Source: Microcaldota archaeon
GTDB taxonomy: Archaea; Micrarchaeota; Micrarchaeia; Anstonellales; Bilamarchaeaceae
DNA length: 6,465 bases
Direction of reading: 5' to 3'
Assembly: GCA_018813445.1 (NCBI GenBank)
Contig: JAHJBR010000008.1
Location: forward strand, 1-6,465
Part shown: positions 1 to 5,200 of the stretch, one piece after another
Numbering within the stretch: position 1 is the stretch's first letter
Layout: each line of letters begins with the position of its first letter
Made by a program: the position numbers and the translations under genes
The notes under the pieces: model-generated
The model's input: the letters and a program-made list of their open reading frames with translations, nothing else
What the model was told of the DNA's origin: nothing
Databases searched by the model: none

Positions 1-1
1 A

Positions 2-172
2 AGACCAGCAAGAAACACAATAATTAGAATAATTCATTCTTTTGGAGAAACCACAGAACTAACTACTGATGAGAGTGGAAAAATAATATTCATACCTATG
101 GAAAAAGGAGAATATTTCATTTCCTCAGAAAGAAAAATAAGCGGAGATGCAAAGTTCGAAGTTAATGAATAG
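2..172 (+). CDS. C-terminal end of a probable Ig-like surface protein (5' end outside window)
   Basis: An open frame enters from the left edge and ends at TAG 170-172, leaving 56 residues. The visible part has the rhythm of the last strands of an Ig-like or carboxypeptidase-regulatory-like domain: a strand (TIIRIIHSF), then TELTTDESGKIIFIP, then KGEYFI, and a final short strand ending in AKFEVNE. The 'TDESGK-hydrophobic-P ... KGEY' pattern is common in the beta-sandwich modules of archaeal surface proteins, where the D/G turn precedes a strand and GxY opens the next. No transmembrane anchor follows, so the protein ends on the domain itself. Most of the gene is missing, so neither its full architecture nor its function can be read here. 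The family assignment is pattern recognition from a short fragment and could be wrong; the coding call rests on the uninterrupted frame and plausible composition. Confidence 0.6.
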   Translation, partial: RPARNTIIRIIHSFGETTELTTDESGKIIFIPMEKGEYFISSERKISGDAKFEVNE

Positions 173-181
173 TTATACTTA

Positions 182-192
182 TTATCTTTTTT
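182..192 (+). terminator. T-rich termination tract
   Basis: A pyrimidine-rich stretch with a run of six T's lies just after the stop of the upstream fragment. Archaeal RNA polymerase commonly terminates at U-rich tracts without a hairpin. No stem-loop is evident. In this AT-rich context a short T run is weak evidence. Confidence 0.3.
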
Positions 193-198
193 AACCAC

Positions 199-209
199 TA
201 TAATTAAAA
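199..209 (+). promoter_or_regulatory. Candidate TATA box for the Tat-signal protein gene
   Basis: An AT-only stretch (TATAATTAAAA) is centred about 27-28 bases before the ATG at 232. In archaea the TATA box centre usually lies about 26-27 bases before the transcription start, so this would place the RNA start at or next to the ATG, giving a leaderless mRNA. The absence of any GGTG-type ribosome-binding site in front of 232 agrees with this. The box is not a perfect consensus and the region is AT-rich throughout. Confidence 0.45.
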
Positions 210-231
210 AGTTTATTGCTCTAATTTACTT

Positions 232-1086
232 ATGAATACTCAAAAGCCAGTTAAACCGCCGCCATTACCAAATACGCCACGTCGTTTTGGTCGAAGAGGA
301 TTTATTGTGGCTACAGCAGCGGGTGCAGGCGCCGCATTGGTTGGTCCAAGTTTGTTAAGCCCAGCGATACGCTTGGCATCAGAATTTTCCAGCCCTTTGT
401 TTGAAGGCATTCGTCCCTCAGACGAAGATGCAGAGAGTTTCAAAATTAGACTCGCCAGCTGGAAGGAAGCTAAAAAATACACTGAAACCATGCTTGATAA
501 AGGCGTCTTCTTCAAATGTCCACTCAGTGATGTACCTGAGTTATCTGTACTCAATCAAAATCCTGTAGGAAATTCCATCCTAGATAATCTTTTAAAAAGG
601 AATGAATGGGCATTTTTCATGAGCAAGAAACCAGAATATACTGCTCTTGCAGTCGTAAACCTCCAAGTACCTGATTTGGATACTGGATTTATGGCCATTG
701 GAATACCGCCATATTTAGATTTATCAAGACTTTCGCTTGATGTGATTCCAATGCCAGACGATGATCAGAGATCCATTGTCTTTATCACATCTAGGGATTC
801 CATAACTTTTATTTTTTCAGATCCGGCTGGAAGACTCATGTCAAGAACAATGGATATATCTGATACTGAATTTGCCAAAACCCCAACGCACTATTTTTCC
901 TATGAACCTATAGAAAAACTTGACACCAATATACTCAATGTGTTTTCTTCAGAAGCCCGCCTATTCGCAGGACATAAAATAAGATTAGATCTCATTATGC
1001 TTATGGAACTATTCCTTCATGCACCAAGCGAATCTCCTAGGCAAGATGCTCAAGATATTGACCTGGGTAAAATACAAAGCGTATAA
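232..1086 (+). CDS. Exported protein of unknown function with a twin-arginine signal
   Basis: This 284-residue protein is not recognised. Its N-terminus is informative: a Pro-rich n-region, then RRFGRRGFIVA with the key twin arginines at residues 21-22 (RRGFI), followed by a mildly hydrophobic Ala/Gly-rich segment (about 24-38). This is the layout of a Tat signal, used for proteins exported already folded. A possible cleavage site follows SPA near residue 45, though an uncleaved anchor is also possible. The remaining ~235 residues mix charged helices (KIRLASWKEAKKYTETML, about 71-88) with hydrophobic strands (TALAVVNLQV, SIVFITS, ITFIFSDPAG); there is one cysteine (Cys96), no lipobox and no second membrane segment. 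I see no catalytic motif. The ATG at 232 is preferred because a TATA-like element sits one leaderless distance upstream. It ends 38 bases before the synthetase gene and may be co-transcribed with it, but no functional link is apparent. Confidence 0.8.
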   Translation: MNTQKPVKPPPLPNTPRRFGRRGFIVATAAGAGAALVGPSLLSPAIRLASEFSSPLFEGIRPSDEDAESFKIRLASWKEAKKYTETMLDKGVFFKCPLSDVPELSVLNQNPVGNSILDNLLKRNEWAFFMSKKPEYTALAVVNLQVPDLDTGFMAIGIPPYLDLSRLSLDVIPMPDDDQRSIVFITSRDSITFIFSDPAGRLMSRTMDISDTEFAKTPTHYFSYEPIEKLDTNILNVFSSEARLFAGHKIRLDLIMLMELFLHAPSESPRQDAQDIDLGKIQSV

Positions 1087-1089
1087 TAC
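1081..1089 (+). promoter_or_regulatory. Possible TATA box for tyrosyl-tRNA synthetase
   Basis: GTATAATAC overlaps the stop codon of the preceding gene. Its centre is about 40 bases before the ATG at 1125; a start site about 26 bases downstream would give a leader of roughly 14 bases containing the ribosome-binding site. It may instead be only the coding end plus stop codon, with the synthetase read from the upstream promoter. Confidence 0.3.
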
Positions 1090-1114
1090 TCTTGCTTCCA
1101 ATATTCATCAAATT

Positions 1115-1120
1115 GGTGAT
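1115..1120 (+). promoter_or_regulatory. Ribosome-binding site that fixes the TyrRS start
   Basis: GGTGAT is complementary to the conserved archaeal 16S rRNA 3' end (ATCACC) and lies four bases before the ATG at 1125. It supports initiation there, giving the N-terminus MDLEKKIELV, rather than at the in-frame TTG at 1092, which lies upstream of this site. Confidence 0.8.
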
Positions 1121-1124
1121 TATA

Positions 1125-2198
1125 ATGGATCTAGAAAAGAAGATTGAATTAGTTTGCAGGGCACCTACTGAGGAAGTAGTTACAAGAGAAGATCTTAAGC
1201 AAATTTTTGAAAATTATTCAGCACCAAACCATTACATAGGGTTTGAAATTTCTGGAAAAGTGCATATTGGGAGCGGATTAATGACCACTTTAAAAATAAA
1301 GGATTTCATGCAAGCCGGAATAAAGCCCACAATCTTTCTTGCAGATTACCATGCATGGATAAATGGAAAATTAGGAGGAGATTTGAAAAAAATACAGGAA
1401 GTTGCTTTAGGCTATTTCAAGCATGCGTTCGTTTCCCTAGGCTTAGATGAAACTAAGGTAAATTATGTGCTTGCAAGCAAACTTTACGACGATGATTACT
1501 GGCGCATAGTTTTGGATATTGCAAGAAGCACCACCATAAATAGAATTTTACGCACAGTCACGATAATGGGGAGAAAGGAAACAGAGGCAACCCATGCATC
1601 AGCCATATTCTATCCAGCAATGCAGGCAGCAGACATACTCAAATTAGATGCACAAATTGCGCATGCAGGAATGGACCAGAGAAAAGTGCACATGCTTGCA
1701 AGAGAGGTTTTTGCAAAGATGAATCAGAAAACATTTGCAGCAGTGCATGGCCATCTTCTTCCAGGTTTGCAGGGAATGGAAAGAATGAACCCTGAGCAAG
1801 GTGCAGAAGATGCAAGAATTGATGCAAAAATGAGCAAAAGCAAGCCTTCATCAGCCATTTACATCCATGATTCAGAAGAAGAGATAAAGAGCAAAATCTC
1901 AAAAGCGTTCTGTCCTGAAAAAGTGATTGAGGGAAATCCAATGATTGAATATGCAGAATACATATGTATGCGAGATAAGCCTTTGAAAGTGGAAAGACCT
2001 GAAAAATTCGGAGGGGATTTAGAAATTGCATCTGCGGATGAGTTGAAGAAAATTTACTCTGAAGGAAAATTGCACCCAATGGACCTGAAAAACGCAGTTG
2101 CCAAAGAATTAGTGATACTGCTCAAACCTTCTAGGGATTACTTTGCGAATAATCAGCAATACATCGAACAGATAAATTCCGCAACAATCTCCCGCTGA
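1125..2198 (+). CDS. tyrS: Tyrosyl-tRNA synthetase (archaeal type)
   Basis: This class I synthetase charges tRNA-Tyr with tyrosine using ATP, in the cytoplasm. Starting at ATG 1125 the product is 357 residues. Motifs visible: the HIGH-box variant HIGS at 47-50 in ISGKVHIGSG; KMSKS at 235-239; the tyrosine pocket with Tyr37 (HYIGFE), Tyr163, Gln167 and Asp170 in the YPAMQAAD segment, and Gln185 in GMDQRKVHMLARE. By memory these match Tyr32, Tyr151, Gln155, Asp158 and Gln173 of the Methanocaldococcus enzyme and argue for TyrRS over TrpRS. The C-terminal part carries FGGDLEIASADEL and LHPMDLKNAVAKEL, the archaeal anticodon-side region. Length and the ending after LKPSRDYF resemble the longer Pyrococcus-type enzyme (about 375 residues) more than the 306-residue methanogen form; Ser for the last His of HIGH is normal in that group. 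The gene looks intact. An in-frame TTG at 1092 would add 11 residues but lacks a ribosome-binding site. Confidence 0.96.
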   Translation: MDLEKKIELVCRAPTEEVVTREDLKQIFENYSAPNHYIGFEISGKVHIGSGLMTTLKIKDFMQAGIKPTIFLADYHAWINGKLGGDLKKIQEVALGYFKHAFVSLGLDETKVNYVLASKLYDDDYWRIVLDIARSTTINRILRTVTIMGRKETEATHASAIFYPAMQAADILKLDAQIAHAGMDQRKVHMLAREVFAKMNQKTFAAVHGHLLPGLQGMERMNPEQGAEDARIDAKMSKSKPSSAIYIHDSEEEIKSKISKAFCPEKVIEGNPMIEYAEYICMRDKPLKVERPEKFGGDLEIASADELKKIYSEGKLHPMDLKNAVAKELVILLKPSRDYFANNQQYIEQINSATISR

Positions 2199-2217
2199 TT
2201 TTTTGAGATTTTTTCTT
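2199..2217 (+). terminator. Double T-tract terminator after tyrS
   Basis: Two runs of six T's (2199-2204 and 2209-2214) separated by GAGA begin immediately after the tyrS stop codon. This fits archaeal intrinsic termination at U-rich RNA. It precedes a strong new promoter, so tyrS and the following gene are likely separate transcription units. Confidence 0.55.
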
Positions 2218-2227
2218 CGATGTTTGA

Positions 2228-2235
2228 TTTATATA
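2228..2235 (+). promoter_or_regulatory. Consensus archaeal TATA box, leaderless geometry
   Basis: TTTATATA is a perfect match to the archaeal consensus. Its centre is about 25-26 bases before the ATG at 2257, so transcription should begin at or within a few bases of that codon. No ribosome-binding site is needed or seen. A second ATG at 2253, four bases earlier, is in another frame and stops after 33 codons, so the exact RNA 5' end matters for start selection. Confidence 0.75.
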
Positions 2236-2256
2236 CTTTACTATCTAAGAATATGC

Positions 2257-5200
2257 ATGCAAGGTGGAAAAAACTTCGCTGCATCATTACTACTTATATT
2301 GCTAGTTTCTACTTCATTTTCTGCTTCGATTCAACTTACTTCTCCTCTAGATAACGAGACGATAGATGACGAGATTGTAGTACTTTCATTTATTCCATTC
2401 TTAGATGTAGATGAGAATACTACTTGCAAAATTTATTTGAATGATCTAGATGTAGGTGATTATCCTGCAGAGAATAATACCGAACAGGTAACCTATCTCG
2501 GTGGTTTAGAACTCAATACATATTATTGGTATGTTGAATGCATTGATGGAGATTCAACTATTCTAAGTGAAACCTATTCATTTATTGCAGGGAGTCCTCC
2601 AATTGGAGTAACCGTATGGATTCCACCTCCTCCGCCCCCTCCTCCGCCCCCGCCCGCTTTAGGAATATCGTTTGTTCCTCCAACCCTTTCCAACGGCTCT
2701 ATAACCTCAAATACAAATATCTATGTTAACGCAAGCATTGATTCGGCTTCGCCCATAGATAATGTGACGTTTAATTGGAATGGTTCCAAATACCTACTTC
2801 TAGATGATAACTTATGGATAGCGTATAATTTCGATGATGTTTCGGCAATAGGGGATACAGATACTCATTTCACGAATATCGCAGGGGATTTAGATGGTGC
2901 AGGGTACAATGTTGCAGGCGAAAGCGGATTTATTCCAGGAGTTTTTGGAAATGCGATGAATTTCAGCGGTCCGGAAAACACATATATCCTGGTGGCTTTT
3001 GATTATGCCAGTACAGAATTCACAATTCAATTCTGGGCATTCCCAAATAATGATTCTAATTGCACTCGCTGGCTTTCTGGAGGAAATAAAAGGGCAGTTA
3101 TCTCAGGTTGCCAGCCAGGCAATTTCAACGTCTACCCTTATCCAACTGGAGACTCTGCAGATACAAATATACCTATGTCCTTGAATGAATGGCAGCGCAT
3201 AACAATAACAGGCGACGCTTCCAGGACGTATGGATACAAGAACGGTGTGCAGATTTTCAATGTTTCAGGCAGCTTAAGTAGCACAGATATGCTGAGCGGC
3301 TATTGCATTGGAAGCATAGACTGTAATACTGGGGATTCCTTAGATGGGGCTATGGATGAATTAAGGCTTTGGACTAGGATGCTCAGTCCTGAAGAAATCA
3401 GCCAAAGCATGGATACCGTTTTGAAGCAGGACCTTCCATCTACTTGGATTGTTTCAGCTAACAAAACCGGCCTTTCCACAGGCACATACTCATTCGAAGT
3501 TTCTGCAGCCAATCACAATGCATCAAATGCCAGCTTGACCAATTCCAATTCCACAGGAATATACTATAATACCATTTGGGAAACAACTGATTCATGCACT
3601 GGTGCTTCGGGCACATTTGAATGCGGAGATGTGATAAATGAAAGTTGCAATCTTACTGGAAACATACAATATCCAGGAACATGCTTTGTAGTTGAGGGCG
3701 ATGATGTTGTATTGGATTTCGAGGGTTTCACTATTTCTGGAGATGGCTCTCCCAACTCTTTTGCAATTATAGTAAATGGTTCATCCAATGCTGAGATACG
3801 TAACTGCGCAGTAAGCAATTTCACAGGCGCAGTCTACATTGCCCCCAGCTCCTCAAACAACACATTCATAAATATAAATGCAATCGATTGCGATTTAAGT
3901 ATAAAGGACGATAGCGGAGCAGGAACCCTAAACTATCTGATATACAATAATATTTTTGGGGAGATCGAATGGACTGATTCTTCCCCAGGCGGTTTCCTTT
4001 CCAACCTTACTTTTACAGGAGAACTGTCTTTCCCTGGGACAATTTCAATAGGAAACAATTCAGCCTATGTTCAGGCTGGACATTCCGGAACAATCGGATC
4101 AGCTGCAAACATCACTCTGAATCAGATTGGCGATCGGGGTTTCCTGGATCCGGTGATACTCAAGAACACTGCCCCGTGTGCAGATTGCCATAATTTTACC
4201 GCGCTAGATGCTGAAACAGTAATATTCAATGTCACTGGGTTCAGCAATTTCAGCATAGGGGATTATACAAACGAAACATCTCAAACTCCTGACACTTCCA
4301 GCTGGTGGATGCCATTTCGCGATTTGAACCGCTCTGGCTATTATCCGGGAAAAATAAACGAAATTGTTGAACCTGGAGTGCTATGGTCTTATAATGCAAC
4401 TCCAGATGTAGCGCTATGCGGATCAATTGGAGGCTTTGCTCCAATAGTATTTGATGATAAAGTATATGCTGGAAGGGGAAGATGCGTATATGCATTTGAA
4501 TTGGATGGCACCCTTCTCTGGAAAAGGGAGATAATCAGCAATCCCGCATGCTATGCGCATTCAATTGCGGCAACCAATGCAGGCGCGCTTTATTTAACTA
4601 TGGAAAACTGTTGGGCCTGCAAGGTGGATGCCTCAAACGGAGACCCTATCTATTGCGCTGCTACCGGTTCTGATTCCAGGTCAAATGCATTGGTGGATAG
4701 CGGAATTTTTGTTTCCAATTCCATACAGCGCATTTATGGATTATATGTGGGCAACTGGACCAGTGCATGGATGGCGGATCCAGGCCATTGGTTTTATGAA
4801 CGGATATCAGTGGACAATGGAAGGATGTACACTGGGGATGATGAAGGCAGGATTGTTTCTTTATATACGAATAATGGAACAACAAGATGGAGCACCACTC
4901 TTCCCAGTAATGGGGGCGCAGGAGCTGTTTCTTCAGATGATATTTATTATATACTTGGCAGTGGGGGATTATTTGCGCTCAATGCTTCCAATGGAAATCA
5001 AATTTGGAATTTCACAGTTAGTTATTCTGGTGCGGCTACTCCTGCACTTGCCCATGGGAGGGTATATTTTGGTTTTGTGGATTCAAGGTTCTATGCATTG
5101 AATGCAACAACTGGGGCGCACATCTGGAATACCTCTATCGGCGCCTCCTCAGTATATCCAACAATAACCGAAGATGAAGTGATATTCGCCGGACTCACCA

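Noticed and set aside
240..554. 104-residue minus-strand frame over the Tat-signal gene
   Set aside because: It is antisense to the signal peptide coding region, with no promoter or ribosome-binding site and no plausible protein features.
1092..1124. In-frame TTG start that would add 11 residues (MLPIFIKLVII) to TyrRS
   Set aside because: The GGTGAT ribosome-binding site at 1115-1120 lies inside this extension and points to ATG 1125; the protein from 1125 begins like known archaeal TyrRS N-termini.
1639..2079. 146-residue minus-strand frame across the tyrS 3' half
   Set aside because: It is antisense to the KMSKS and C-terminal regions of an intact tyrS and its product is a low-complexity Leu/Phe/His/Ser mix typical of antisense translation.
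2254..2261. TGCATGCA palindrome over the start codon as an operator
   Set aside because: Eight bases is too short to claim a regulator site and it is largely explained by the two overlapping ATGs.
4609..4623. CWACK (residues 785-789), similar to the lysine-ligated haem motif of NrfA nitrite reductase
   Set aside because: It aligns with the ordinary blade strand before DASNG in this propeller, and nothing else of NrfA is present; structural cysteines are simpler.
4628..5101. 157-residue + strand frame inside the propeller region
   Set aside because: It is out of frame with the giant gene, whose own frame here reads as clear propeller blades; the alternative product has no recognisable motif.
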